A stretch of DNA of 64,000 nucleotides from Geobacillus kaustophilus (GCF_000948285.1 NZ_JYBP01000003.1:1116001-1180000); one strand, 5' to 3'. Numbered from the stretch's first letter, positions 33,129 through 42,218 are shown. The notes: generated by a model not told the origin, from the letters alone. Made by a program: numbers and translations.

Positions 33129-34809
33129 CCGCGCGATGTGGACGCAAAATGTTCGCCAAATCGGCTGGATTGCCATCATTCATCTGCTGTTATGGCTGGC
33201 GGCGATCGTGTTGCCGATTGGGCTTTCGTACTCGCAATATGATCCAAAAGTCGGAAATGTGCCGCAATGGAAGAACGTATACTATATATCCAACGGGTTC
33301 GAGACGCTGATTGCTTGGCTTGTCCCGATCTTGGCGGCAGCCGGTGTGCTTCGCTATATGCACGAGAAACGGTCAGCTGATTTCATTCATAGCTTGCCCA
33401 TCCGACGCACCGAACTGCTTGTGGGGCAGATGGTCTTTGGCTGGCTTATGCTCGTGGGACCGCTGGTTGTGGCAGCGATCGCCGCCATCGGCTGTCTATT
33501 AGGGCTTGATCTTCCGTGGCCGATTGGGGCCTCTGACGTATGGCGCTGGTTCGGTGAGACGTTGGTGGTGGAAACGGTCATTTTGGCCCTCGGCATTGTG
33601 GTCGGTGTGCTCGTCGGCCAATCGATCGTTCATATCGTATTAACGAACATCGCTCTCTTTTTTCCGACGGGCATAATGGTTTTGTTGTTTAGCAACTTGC
33701 CGTTATGGTTGTATGGATTTCCGGGTGGGTACTATTTGTCGGAAAAGCTGATGGATTGGGCGGTGCCGATTCGTTACGCGATGCTGACGGATCGATCAAT
33801 GGATGCGGAAGAAATTGGGATGTTGTTGCTGTTGTCGCTTCTATTTTTCGGTTTGTCTATTTGGCTGTACGAGCGGCGTCCGACGGAAGCGGCCGGGCAG
33901 GCGTTGACTTTTTCGATTCTTCGTCCTCTGTTTGTGTATGGTGTGGCGTTTTGCATGTGCTTGACCGGTGGGTTTTACTTTGGACAAGTTGGACAGGAGT
34001 GGGGATGGACCATCTTTGGGTATGTCGCGTTTTCGCTCATCGGTTATGCCATCGCGCAAATGGTCATGATGAAAACGTGGCGCGTCTTTCATAAGTGGAA
34101 AGGGTATGTGGCTTTTGCTGCTGCGATGACGGTCTTATTTTTGGCCGTGCGCCTCGACCCAATCGGATACGTGAGCCGCGTTCCTGAGTTTGCCGACATT
34201 GAGAAAGTATACTTCGGCCAGTCGGTGATGAACTGGCAATATCATGACAGAGTTGGGAGCGAGTTTGAACAGTACGATCAGTTTTTGCGCACGAACGACA
34301 ACATCAAGGCGGTACGGGCGTTTCACGAGCAGCTTGTGCACGATCAGCCGCTGCCGTCTCATTTTGGCAACGTCCATCCGGTTGTGATCGGCTATGTGCT
34401 AAAAGACGGCACGCGCCTCATCCGCCGCTACGAAGTGCCGGTTGAGGCGTACAAGCCGTATTTTCAGCGCATTATGGAATCGAAAGAATATAAACAGCAA
34501 TATTACTTATTGCTTCGCCCGGGAGGCTATTCACCGATCCGCCAGGTGACGATACGGAACGTGAACACCGGGCAGGAGGCGGTTGTGCTGGCCGAGCCGA
34601 AGGAGATTGACTCGTTTGTGGACGCCTTGAAGCGAGATTTGTGGAATAAGCCGGTTGATAGTTTTATCGGCGGGGGACGCGTATGGAACGGGGAGATCGA
34701 GCTTTTGCAAAGCGACGGCGATTCATTCAGCCTCTCGCTCGATGAATACAACCTCCATGTGCGTCAATGGCTAGAAGAGCGGCACATGTGGGAGAAAATC
34801 GAAAAATGA
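33103..34809 (+). CDS. ABC-2 type permease with C-terminal soluble domain (DUF6449-like)
   Basis: This 568-residue protein has about ten membrane segments over the first 390 residues (WIAIIHLLLWLAAIVLPIGL onward) and then a soluble C-terminal domain of about 170 residues, resembling the DUF6449 architecture found in Bacillus YtrA-controlled permeases. ATG 33103 is preceded by a run of G (ATGGGGGGGG) six bases upstream; a longer frame overlaps the whole end of the ATPase gene and is unlikely. Last gene of the operon; a strong terminator follows. Confidence 0.8.
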   Translation: MSAKRLSANRAMWTQNVRQIGWIAIIHLLLWLAAIVLPIGLSYSQYDPKVGNVPQWKNVYYISNGFETLIAWLVPILAAAGVLRYMHEKRSADFIHSLPIRRTELLVGQMVFGWLMLVGPLVVAAIAAIGCLLGLDLPWPIGASDVWRWFGETLVVETVILALGIVVGVLVGQSIVHIVLTNIALFFPTGIMVLLFSNLPLWLYGFPGGYYLSEKLMDWAVPIRYAMLTDRSMDAEEIGMLLLLSLLFFGLSIWLYERRPTEAAGQALTFSILRPLFVYGVAFCMCLTGGFYFGQVGQEWGWTIFGYVAFSLIGYAIAQMVMMKTWRVFHKWKGYVAFAAAMTVLFLAVRLDPIGYVSRVPEFADIEKVYFGQSVMNWQYHDRVGSEFEQYDQFLRTNDNIKAVRAFHEQLVHDQPLPSHFGNVHPVVIGYVLKDGTRLIRRYEVPVEAYKPYFQRIMESKEYKQQYYLLLRPGGYSPIRQVTIRNVNTGQEAVVLAEPKEIDSFVDALKRDLWNKPVDSFIGGGRVWNGEIELLQSDGDSFSLSLDEYNLHVRQWLEERHMWEKIEK

Positions 34810-34813
34810 CAGG

Positions 34814-34851
34814 AAAACGGGCAGGGGAAGATTCCTGCCCGTTTCATTTTT
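34814..34851. terminator. bidirectional terminator
   Basis: AACGGGCAGG (34816-34825) pairs with CCTGCCCGTT (34834-34843), followed by TCATTTTTG; the minus-strand small gene converges on it. Confidence 0.85.
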
Positions 34852-34852
34852 G

Positions 34853-35080
34853 TCAAGAAGCCGTTTTTTTCCGCCGCCAAAGCCATACGGCCAACAAATC
34901 GAGCGCCCAAAAAAGAAGAAACAGAAATAAGATGAACATCTCGGGAGTCTCCATGACGCGGAATGGATTGATGACGTTATGGAACGACTGATACAACGTC
35001 AGTCCCATCAGCCAATCCATTCCGACAGCCGTGGTGATCAATAGCAGCGCAAAGGTGAGGGAGAGGAATATGACGTTCAA
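34853..35080 (-). CDS. hypothetical two-helix membrane protein (75 aa)
   Basis: This 75-residue protein has two membrane helices (VIFLSLTFALLLITTAVGMD and MFILFLFLLFWALDLLAVWL) and a basic tail WRRKKTAS. TTG is the start, with AGGTGA nine bases upstream; no ATG fits. It is divergent from the second germination operon, about 130 bases from its start. Small two-helix proteins are often encoded beside ger operons (GerD-subunit type), so an accessory receptor role is possible but not shown. Confidence 0.65.
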   Translation of the reverse strand: MNVIFLSLTFALLLITTAVGMDWLMGLTLYQSFHNVINPFRVMETPEMFILFLFLLFWALDLLAVWLWRRKKTAS

Positions 35081-35208
35081 TGTCAGTCACCTGCCGCTTT
35101 TTCTGTTAGTGTTCACCTGTTCATCGGAAACGATGCGCCGCTGTATACGTTTTTCACCTCTTGTCTATAATGGAGGATAACATGATGCGGAGCGAGGAGG
35201 AGAGGGGC

Positions 35209-36834
35209 ATGCTGTTTCAATGGGGGATGCGCCGGCAGCAAGGACGGATGAACGACAACGTGCAGCAGGAAGGGCCGGACCATAGCGGCGAGGCGTCGGA
35301 TGTCCCGCAAGAGCCGCTTTCTGCTGAACTGGCCGTCAATATTGACATCATTCGCCAAAAGACCGGAGAGAGCAACGATGTCGTCATCCGCCGTTTTGCG
35401 TTGGGCCAGGAATGGCAAATCAAGGCAGCCATTATTTTTGTCGACGGCCTTGTCGATGAGAAAAATGTGTACGAATTTGTACTGACGCCATTGCTTCAAG
35501 CGTCGTTTCCGCTGGCGCTTGAGGAAAAAGAACGGTTTCAATGGATCGAGAAAAAGCTCGCCGCGGTCGGCGGCGTGAAACATATTTCTGACTGGGGGAA
35601 GCTCTTTTTTGAGCTGTTTTCCGGAGCGACGGTCATGCTCATTGACGGGGTGCCGTTTGCCGTCAGCGCAAGCACAAAAGGCGGGGAATATCGTTCGATT
35701 GAAGAGCCGCAAACACAAATCGCCGTCCGCGGTCCGCGCGAGGGATTTACGGAATCGTTGCGCACGAACACCGCGATGATCCGCCGCCGCATTAAAAATC
35801 CGAATCTTTGGCTGGAAACGATGCAAATCGGCACCGTGACACAAACGGATGTCGCGATCATGTACATCAAAGGCATCGCCAATGACGAGATTGTCAAGGA
35901 AGTGAGGGCGCGCCTGCGCCGAATTCAAATCGACAGCGTGCTTGAATCGGGCTATATTGAACAATTAATTGAAGATCAAACATTCACAACGTTTCCGACG
36001 ACATATCATACCGAACGCCCTGATATCGTCGCTGCCAACTTGCTCGAAGGGCGAGTGGCAGTGTTCGTGGAAGGGACGCCGTTTGTGTTATTGGCTCCCG
36101 CTGTGTTTATTCAATTTTTCCAGGCGGTGGAAGACTACTATGCCCGCTTTGATATCGCCACCGCCCTCCGATTTTTGCGTGTATTGATTTTCTTTCTCTC
36201 ACTTGTAGCCCCAGCGATTTATATCGCGGCGACGACATTCCATCAGGAAATGATCCCGACCCAGCTTGTCATCGCCATCGCCGCTCAGCGCGAGGCGGTG
36301 CCGTTTCCGGGATTCGTCGAAGCGCTCGTCATGGAAGTGACGTTTGAAATTTTGCGCGAAGCAGGCGTCCGCCTGCCGCGCGCCGTCGGCCAGGCGGTGT
36401 CGATCGTCGGCGCTTTGGTCATCGGCCAGGCGGCGGTTGAAGCTGGGTTCGTCTCCTCGTCGATGGTCATCGTCGTTTCGATCACGGCGATCGCCAGCTT
36501 TGCGACGCCGTCGTTTGCCATCGCCATTTCAGCCCGCCTCATCCGCTTTGGGCTGATGTTTTTGGCGGCCATGTTCGGGTTTTACGGCATCATGATGGGG
36601 TTGTTGGTCATGATTCTCCATTTATGCGGCTTGCGTTCGTTTGGGGTGCCGTACATGTCGCCGCTCGCCCCGTTTATTCCATCGAACGTGGGCGATACGT
36701 TGTTGCGCGTGCCGACGTGGATGTTTCGCGAGCGGCCGCGCCTCATTAACCAAAAAAACATTGTCCGACAGTCGGGCGAGCAAAAGCCCGAGCCGCCGGT
36801 GCCATCGCGTCAAGAGAAGGGGGATGGATCGTGA
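35209..36834 (+). CDS. spore germination receptor A-subunit (GerA family, operon 2)
   Basis: This 541-residue A-subunit opens a plus-strand A-C-B operon. Landmarks are VRGPREGFTESLRTNTAMIRRR, IDSVLESGYIEQLIEDQTFT and LRSFGVPYMSPLAPF. The N-terminal hydrophilic region is about 50 residues longer than in operon 1. Start choice: GAGGAGGAGAGGGG lies before ATG 35209; earlier ATGs at 35182/35185 would leave almost no leader after the TATAAT at 35166-35171. A GTATAC lies 17 bases before that box; GTATA resembles a sigma-G -35, which would suit forespore expression, but this is weak evidence. Confidence 0.92.
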   Translation: MLFQWGMRRQQGRMNDNVQQEGPDHSGEASDVPQEPLSAELAVNIDIIRQKTGESNDVVIRRFALGQEWQIKAAIIFVDGLVDEKNVYEFVLTPLLQASFPLALEEKERFQWIEKKLAAVGGVKHISDWGKLFFELFSGATVMLIDGVPFAVSASTKGGEYRSIEEPQTQIAVRGPREGFTESLRTNTAMIRRRIKNPNLWLETMQIGTVTQTDVAIMYIKGIANDEIVKEVRARLRRIQIDSVLESGYIEQLIEDQTFTTFPTTYHTERPDIVAANLLEGRVAVFVEGTPFVLLAPAVFIQFFQAVEDYYARFDIATALRFLRVLIFFLSLVAPAIYIAATTFHQEMIPTQLVIAIAAQREAVPFPGFVEALVMEVTFEILREAGVRLPRAVGQAVSIVGALVIGQAAVEAGFVSSSMVIVVSITAIASFATPSFAIAISARLIRFGLMFLAAMFGFYGIMMGLLVMILHLCGLRSFGVPYMSPLAPFIPSNVGDTLLRVPTWMFRERPRLINQKNIVRQSGEQKPEPPVPSRQEKGDGS

Positions 36835-38039
36835 AGCGGATTGTTGCTGCCGTCCTTCCTCTTTTGGTTTGTGCTGGGTTATTGTCAGGCTGTTGGAGCA
36901 AAAAGGAGTTGACTGATTTAGCGTTTGTCATTGCTGTGGGGCTTGATAAAACGAAAGATGGGAAGTATTTGGCTTCATTTCAAGTCGTCAACCCCGGGAA
37001 CGTCGCCGGCGCGACGCAGCGCGGGGGAGGCGCGGCCGGCGTGCCGGTGTCGATTTACACGTCGACCGGCGACAGTTTGGTCGAAGCGAGTCGGAAGGCG
37101 TCGGAAAAGGTGTCGCGTCTCCTTTATTATGCGCATACAAACTTGGTCGTCATCGGTGAAGAAGTGGCGCGCGAAGGGTTGGATGGGGTGTTTGACGCCA
37201 TGGAGCGCAACAACCAGTTTCGGACGACGGCGCGCTTGGTCATCGCTCGCGGTCAATCGGCTAAAGATGTGCTTACCGTGCTGACGCCGGTTGACAAAAT
37301 TTCTGCCAATCAAATTATTAAAACGCTGGAATTTTCTGAGATGGCTTGGGGGCAAACGATCAACGCCGATGTTTGGCAGGCGATTCGCAGTTTGGCGTCT
37401 TCGGGGCGCGATCTTACCGTCACCGGCGTGACAATCGAGGGAAATCCGAAGCGCGGAAAATGGCAAACGAACGTGCAATCATCAGTGCCGGACGCACGCG
37501 TCAGTTTGGAGGGGCTGGCGCTGTTTAAAAAAGGCCGTCTTGTCGGCTGGGTGGACGGGCCGCCGGCGCGGGGGATTGTCTGGGTGCTCGATCGGATTAA
37601 GCAAACAAACATCACCATTCCGTGGAAGGGAAAAAAAGAAGCCATTGGCTATCGAACGGTGCGCGGGAAAACGGACATCAAGGCGACGGTGAAACACGGC
37701 CGGCCGACGGTTTCCGTTCATATTCGGGCGGAAGGGGATGTGAGCGAAGCGCGCGTGCCCATTGATTTAGCGGATGCCGGCGTGCTGTTTCAATTGGAAA
37801 AAGACATTGAGCGCCATGTTAAAAACGAGGTGAAGCAGGCGATTGAAACTGCCCAGCGCGAGCGGACCGATATTTTTGGATTCGGTGACGCTGTTCACCG
37901 CGTAGACCCGCGCTTATGGAAGAAAATTGAGAAAGAATGGAATGACCGATATTTTCCAAATCTTGACGTCATGGTGACTGTAGATATGTATATCCGCCGC
38001 ACCGGCTTGCGGAACAAACCGTATGTAGAAGCAGAATGA
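36831..38039 (+). CDS. spore germination protein GerC-type lipoprotein (operon 2)
   Basis: This 402-residue lipoprotein has a signal peptide and lipobox LLSGC (Cys21), the CWSKKELTDLAFVIAVGLDK motif and the family C-terminal region. GTG start overlaps the A-subunit stop (GTGA at 36831-36834), showing translational coupling. It is the second gene of the operon, between the A and B subunits. It anchors in the spore inner membrane and is required for receptor function in the family. Confidence 0.92.
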   Translation: MKRIVAAVLPLLVCAGLLSGCWSKKELTDLAFVIAVGLDKTKDGKYLASFQVVNPGNVAGATQRGGGAAGVPVSIYTSTGDSLVEASRKASEKVSRLLYYAHTNLVVIGEEVAREGLDGVFDAMERNNQFRTTARLVIARGQSAKDVLTVLTPVDKISANQIIKTLEFSEMAWGQTINADVWQAIRSLASSGRDLTVTGVTIEGNPKRGKWQTNVQSSVPDARVSLEGLALFKKGRLVGWVDGPPARGIVWVLDRIKQTNITIPWKGKKEAIGYRTVRGKTDIKATVKHGRPTVSVHIRAEGDVSEARVPIDLADAGVLFQLEKDIERHVKNEVKQAIETAQRERTDIFGFGDAVHRVDPRLWKKIEKEWNDRYFPNLDVMVTVDMYIRRTGLRNKPYVEAE

Positions 38040-38081
38040 GTCCAACGGGGAATATGGATGAGGCAAAGGCGGTGAGACCGG

Positions 38082-39185
38082 TTGGAACCGATCAAAATCA
38101 ATGCGCGTCAACTGTTCGTCCTTGTCGTGTTGTTCGAACATGGCAGCGCCATCGTCATTCCACTCGGCACGAGCGCCAAGCAAGATGTATGGATCGCCAT
38201 TTTGCTTGGGCTGGTGCTCGGATTGCTTTTATTTGCTGTATATGGGCGTTTGTTCCGCTACTACCCTGACCAGCCGCTGATCGTCTATATGCAGCACATC
38301 GTTGGGGCGCCGCTAGGCAAATTGTTAGGGATGATATATGTGACGTATTTTCTTTACATTGCCGCCCGCGTGCTGCGCGATTTTGGCGAGCTGTTGTTGA
38401 CATTTGCCTACCCGGAAACGCCGCTGTTTGTGTTAAACGCCATTATGGCGCTGGTTGTCATGTACGGCGCCTATAAAGGTTTGGAAGTGTTGGCGCGCAC
38501 CGGCGAGCTGTTTTTGGCGCTGCTTTATGTGTTGGGGCTGTTCGGATTTGTGCTCGTGTGTGTTTCGGGAATCATGGACGTCTTGCAGCTGCAGCCGATG
38601 TTGGAAGAAGGATGGAACCGAGTGTGGAAAACCGTGTTCACGGAAACGTTGTATGTGCCGTTTGGTGAGATGATTGTGTTTACGATGTTGTTTCCGTATA
38701 TGAACAACCCCGCGAAAGCAAGCCGGGTGGCCATCGCCGGCATGGTGCTCACCGGGGTGAACTTGGCGATCATTGCGGCGATCAATATGGCCGTTCTCGG
38801 ACCGGATGCGGCGTCGCGTTCAGCGTTTCCGCTCCTTGATATGATCCGCCGCGTGCAAGTCGCCCATTTTTTCGAGCGGCTTGATGTTTTTTTTATGATT
38901 GCGCTCATTATCGGCGGTTTTTTTAAAATCTCCATCTTTTTTTATGCCGGGGTCGTCGGGGCGGCCCACCTGTTTAGTGTCTCGAGGCATCAGCGAATTA
39001 TTTATCCGCTTGGATTGCTTGTCCTGTTTTTATCTGTTGCCATCGCCAGCAACTATGCAGAGCACATTCATGAGGGTCTGGGAATTGTCACCATTTACTT
39101 GCACATCCCGCTGCAAATCATCATTCCGGTGCTCTTGCTTCTGATCGCGGCGATTCGCCGGCGGTTTGGACAATCGGCAAAATAA
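38082..39185 (+). CDS. spore germination receptor B-subunit permease (operon 2)
   Basis: This 367-residue permease with about ten helices starts at TTG 38082 (EPIKINARQLFVLVVLFEHG), with GGCGGTGAG upstream. The opening KIN.RQLF.L...F..GS..V matches GerB/GerK-type permeases, subfamily of APC transporters. It is the last gene of the A-C-B operon, 42 bases after the C-subunit gene. A-C-B is the order of B. subtilis gerK, but germinant specificity cannot be inferred from order. Confidence 0.9.
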   Translation: MEPIKINARQLFVLVVLFEHGSAIVIPLGTSAKQDVWIAILLGLVLGLLLFAVYGRLFRYYPDQPLIVYMQHIVGAPLGKLLGMIYVTYFLYIAARVLRDFGELLLTFAYPETPLFVLNAIMALVVMYGAYKGLEVLARTGELFLALLYVLGLFGFVLVCVSGIMDVLQLQPMLEEGWNRVWKTVFTETLYVPFGEMIVFTMLFPYMNNPAKASRVAIAGMVLTGVNLAIIAAINMAVLGPDAASRSAFPLLDMIRRVQVAHFFERLDVFFMIALIIGGFFKISIFFYAGVVGAAHLFSVSRHQRIIYPLGLLVLFLSVAIASNYAEHIHEGLGIVTIYLHIPLQIIIPVLLLLIAAIRRRFGQSAK

Positions 39186-39412
39186 GAAAAACGGACTAGA
39201 AGATTTATGCGGCAGCAAGCAGGAAAAACGACAAAAGAACACGAATACAACAATAACCTGTTCCTACGGGGAACAATGGGGCGAAAAGTGGTGCTGAACA
39301 TGCAACCCGAAGGCGGGGTGGAAACAACCCGGCGCCGATGCGCGTTTTTGTTTCGGGAAGCCGGTGTCAGCTGAGGGTTATCGATTTGATTATAACGAAA
39401 AAGGGTTGAACG

Positions 39413-40858
39413 ATGGTGAAGGCGAATGTACAGGCGATCGATCAGCTAGACGCGGAACAGTTGGGCAGCGGCATGGTGATTACCGACCGTCAACTTTCGA
39501 TTGTTGCGGTCAGCGAGCCGACGCCAAGATGGCTCGGATTTGCCAAAAACGAATTAGTCGGGCGGCCGGTCGGCGTTCTGTTTTCAGCCGAATGGTCGGC
39601 CGCGTTGTTGGACGGCATCGCCGAGGCGGTAAAAAAGGACGGATGTTGGCAAGGAGAAGCGCGCCATGTGGCGAAAAGCGGGAAAGCATATACGAGCTGG
39701 ATGAACGTCTATCGGTTGTCAGGCAGCGAGGGAGAATGGCTCGTTTGGCATTTTGTTGAACAAACCGCTGTGCCTCCGGCTGATCGACCGACGCCGTCTG
39801 AGTTGCTCGAGGTCATTTACGATTCCGCCCCGTTTGCTGTTGTTCCGGTGGCGGCTGACGGAACCGTGCAAGATTGGGGGCTTAGTGCAGAGCGGCTGTT
39901 TGGGCGCCGAAAAGAAGAGGCGGTCGGCCGCCCGATATGGTCGCTCTTTCGTTGCGGCAGCCAAACATGGCTTCCGTTTCCTCCTAAAGAGCAGCGATGC
40001 GGCGAAGGGATGGTGCAGCGCCGGGACGGCACGTCCGCCAATGTCGCCTATACGGTCATTCCCGTGCTTCAGGCGGATGGATATATCGTCCTTGTCGAAG
40101 ACGAGACGAAGCAAAAGCAAAAAGAGGCGGAGCGGCGGCGCCAAGTCGAGCTGGCCAAAAAAATTCAACAAAATTTGCTGACGCCGCTCATTCAAAACGA
40201 GGCAGTGACGATGGATGCTGTGTATATTCCGTCCGATGACCTGTCGGGCGATATTTACGCGTGCTACCAAATCGATCTATACCGCTACGGGGTCATCGTC
40301 ATCGACGTGATGGGGCACGGCATTTCGTCGGCCTTGGTGAGCATGTTGCTCCGCTCGCTTTTGCGCGGATTGATCGTGCGCGTCATCGATCCGGTCTCGG
40401 TGGCGAGCGAGCTGGAAAAGCATATGCAAACGTTGTTCCCGGATGAGGCCAACGCCATACGCCACTTATTTTCCATGATTTATTTAGTGATTGACACGAA
40501 AGAGCGGAAAATTGAATATACGAACGCCGGCCATCCGGCTGGGTTGCTCGTTTTTGACGATGGAAGCGTCCATGAGTTGGACAAAGGCGGTTTGGCGATC
40601 GGCAGCCCGTTTTCCTTGCCGTTTGAAAAAGGGGTGATTCATTACGACAAGCGGGCCCGCCTCCTTTTGTACACCGATGGCATTTTAGAAGAGATTGACC
40701 CGTCGATTTTGCAAAGCATTGAAAAAATTCGCTCATGCACGCAAATGTGCCGCCATTTGCCCGATAAACGCTTCCTTGAACGTTTAATCAGCCAAGGCCC
40801 GCCGCTCGCCAGCCCTTCCGACGACATTTGCTTATTGTCCATCACGGTTCATGGATAG
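39413..40858 (+). CDS. PAS-domain PP2C phosphatase (RsbU/RsbP/SpoIIE type)
   Basis: This 481-residue protein has two PAS-like sensory regions (about residues 15-115 and 128-225), a short coiled linker rich in KQKEAERRR, and a PP2C-type phosphatase domain with metal-site motifs DLSGDIYA, DVMGHGISSALVS and SDDICLLSI. Such enzymes dephosphorylate a STAS anti-anti-sigma protein. The target is most likely the STAS protein encoded two genes downstream. AAAAAGGGTTGAACG precedes the ATG. PAS domains suggest energy, redox or light input; no ligand residues can be assigned. Confidence 0.85.
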   Translation: MVKANVQAIDQLDAEQLGSGMVITDRQLSIVAVSEPTPRWLGFAKNELVGRPVGVLFSAEWSAALLDGIAEAVKKDGCWQGEARHVAKSGKAYTSWMNVYRLSGSEGEWLVWHFVEQTAVPPADRPTPSELLEVIYDSAPFAVVPVAADGTVQDWGLSAERLFGRRKEEAVGRPIWSLFRCGSQTWLPFPPKEQRCGEGMVQRRDGTSANVAYTVIPVLQADGYIVLVEDETKQKQKEAERRRQVELAKKIQQNLLTPLIQNEAVTMDAVYIPSDDLSGDIYACYQIDLYRYGVIVIDVMGHGISSALVSMLLRSLLRGLIVRVIDPVSVASELEKHMQTLFPDEANAIRHLFSMIYLVIDTKERKIEYTNAGHPAGLLVFDDGSVHELDKGGLAIGSPFSLPFEKGVIHYDKRARLLLYTDGILEEIDPSILQSIEKIRSCTQMCRHLPDKRFLERLISQGPPLASPSDDICLLSITVHG

Positions 40859-40870
40859 GCGGGACGCTTT

Positions 40871-41296
40871 GTGGTGTGCGAATGGATCGTGCGCTGCCGG
40901 GCGGACGAGGAAGCGGTTTTGGTTTGCCATTTCCTCGCGGAGCAGGCTGCTTCGTTGTTTGCTGTCCGTGATGCGGAATTGTTTGTGTTGGCGGTGCATG
41001 AAGCGGTCGTCAATGCCATCAAAGCCGTTCAACGGGAGGGGGTGGAGGCGGGGACGATTTCGCTCTCCTTTTTCGTCACGAGCGCCGACGTGACCGTGGC
41101 GGTTGAGGATGAGGGCGGCGGCGTTCCGGCGGAAGTGATCGAGCAGCTCGATCAAATGACGCTCTCCGATGTATTGCTCTCCGAATCCGGGCGCGGATTG
41201 CTGCTCATCCGCGAGATTATGGATGACGTTATATGGGTTGAGCGGAAGGGCGGCCGTCGGATGCTTGTCATGAAAATGAGTCGGAGGGCAACGTAA
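40871..41296 (+). CDS. serine kinase / anti-sigma-type ATPase (RsbW/RsbT-like)
   Basis: This 141-residue GHKL ATPase has the N-box EAVVNAIKAV, G1 VEDEGGGVP and G2 SGRGLLLI motifs of RsbW/SpoIIAB kinases. It would phosphorylate the STAS partner and bind another protein when the partner is phosphorylated. GTG starts at 40871 or 40874 are possible with GGCGGGA upstream. It lies 12 bases after the phosphatase gene. No sigma factor gene is adjacent, so its second binding target is unknown. Confidence 0.8.
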   Translation: MVCEWIVRCRADEEAVLVCHFLAEQAASLFAVRDAELFVLAVHEAVVNAIKAVQREGVEAGTISLSFFVTSADVTVAVEDEGGGVPAEVIEQLDQMTLSDVLLSESGRGLLLIREIMDDVIWVERKGGRRMLVMKMSRRAT

Positions 41297-41389
41297 CTGG
41301 ATTTGGTGCAATGATGCACCCATGTGATCGGAACGAATGCGGGTGGTGGCCGAGGGCAGGGCATGGCTGGTCAACGATAGGGGGATACA

Positions 41390-41809
41390 ATGAAACAGCA
41401 TCGGTTGTCGTTTGAATTGGAAATGGTTGTAGAACGCGCATACGAATGCATCAAGCTAACTGGACGACTCGCCTATGATACGCAGCTCGCGGCGGAACAA
41501 AAGCTGGCGACGGCGGTGGCTGCTGTCAAGCGCCGCCTTGTCGTTGTCGACGTGAGCGGCCTTCGATTTTTGGACAGCACGGGGCTTTCGCTCCTTGTCC
41601 GCTTTTTTAAGCAAATCGTCAGCGAAAGCCGCGCCATGGCCATCGTCGTCCGGGATAACGCCTCTATAGAAAAGATTTTGCTGATGGCCAAGCTCGACCG
41701 GCTGCTGCCGATCGTTGGCGATGAACAACAGCTGTTGTCCCTTGCACCGCCAAGCTCTTTCGACCATATGAGCCAGGAGGCGCTTTATTCGGCATGGTGT
41801 CAGCGTTAG
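41390..41809 (+). CDS. STAS-domain anti-anti-sigma protein (RsbV-like)
   Basis: This 139-residue protein has a STAS fold with VVDVSGLRFLDSTGLSLLV; Ser63 in LDSTGL is the expected phosphorylation site. The N-terminal and C-terminal (PPSSFDHMSQEALYSAW) tails are longer than in RsbV (about 109 residues). With the kinase and phosphatase upstream it completes a partner-switching module. AGGGGG lies before the ATG. The 93 bases separating it from the kinase gene hold no evident terminator. Confidence 0.82.
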   Translation: MKQHRLSFELEMVVERAYECIKLTGRLAYDTQLAAEQKLATAVAAVKRRLVVVDVSGLRFLDSTGLSLLVRFFKQIVSESRAMAIVVRDNASIEKILLMAKLDRLLPIVGDEQQLLSLAPPSSFDHMSQEALYSAWCQR

Positions 41810-42043
41810 TCATAGACATGGCTCTCATGCCGAATCAACCGGAAGGTTTCACATCTCGCTGGCCCAAAAGCGTGTTGTCTATTTTTCCGACTGCTTGAGC
41901 CAAGGTGTGACGGAAGACTGAACACCCCCCTGCTTCACAGACCTATGCATGGGTCTGGAAGCGGTGTTGTTCCGTCTCCCGCCAGTCGGGCGTCTCGATA
42001 GAAACGACTGAACAGACCAGTTGTTCCCCTATTGCCGCCGATG
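41810..42043 (+). other. intergenic region with a 68-nt imperfect hairpin, possible RNA element
   Basis: No gene was found here. A nested stem runs from 41909 to 41976: GACGGAA/TTCCGTC, then AACACC/GGTGTT, then GCTTC/GAAGC, then AGACC/GGTCT around an 8-base loop. Further on CAGTCG and CGACTG can pair. A strong terminator follows at 42044. It could be the structured 3' end of the partner-switching transcript or an independent RNA; no riboswitch signature was recognised. The ABC exporter has its own promoter after the terminator. Confidence 0.45.
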
Positions 42044-42079
42044 AACCCCGAGCGACGAGGCATTCGCTCGGGGGTTTTT
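42044..42079 (+). terminator. strong rho-independent terminator
   Basis: CCCCGAGCG (42046-42054) pairs with CGCTCGGGG, followed by five T. Confidence 0.88.
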
Positions 42080-42107
42080 CCTCTTGAACGGGAGCATCTC
42101 CGCTTCT

Positions 42108-42151
42108 GCAAATGCATTCTCATTGTCAAATAAATATTTCGTGTTTAGAAT
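42108..42151 (+). promoter_or_regulatory. promoter of the ABC exporter with a possible Fur box
   Basis: TTGTCA (42123-42128), 17 bp and TAGAAT (42146-42151) form a promoter. The reverse complement of the -35 region reads TTGACAATGAGAATGCAT, close to Fur boxes of the TGATAATGATAATCATT type. The match is imperfect, so iron control is only a possibility. Confidence 0.5.
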
Positions 42152-42218
42152 AAAATTATACACAACGATGAACGGCGGCTGGGCCCCCGATCGGAATGGA
42201 GAGGAGAGTGGCGCAGAC

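Noticed and set aside
41881-42079. Riboswitch or T-box controlling the ABC exporter
   Set aside because: No T-box, SAM, cobalamin, TPP or other known signature, and the exporter has its own promoter after the terminator.
42084-42218. 45-residue N-terminal extension of the first exporter subunit
   Set aside because: It would start before the promoter at 42123-42151, and family members begin near MGRVLIYLRPYW.
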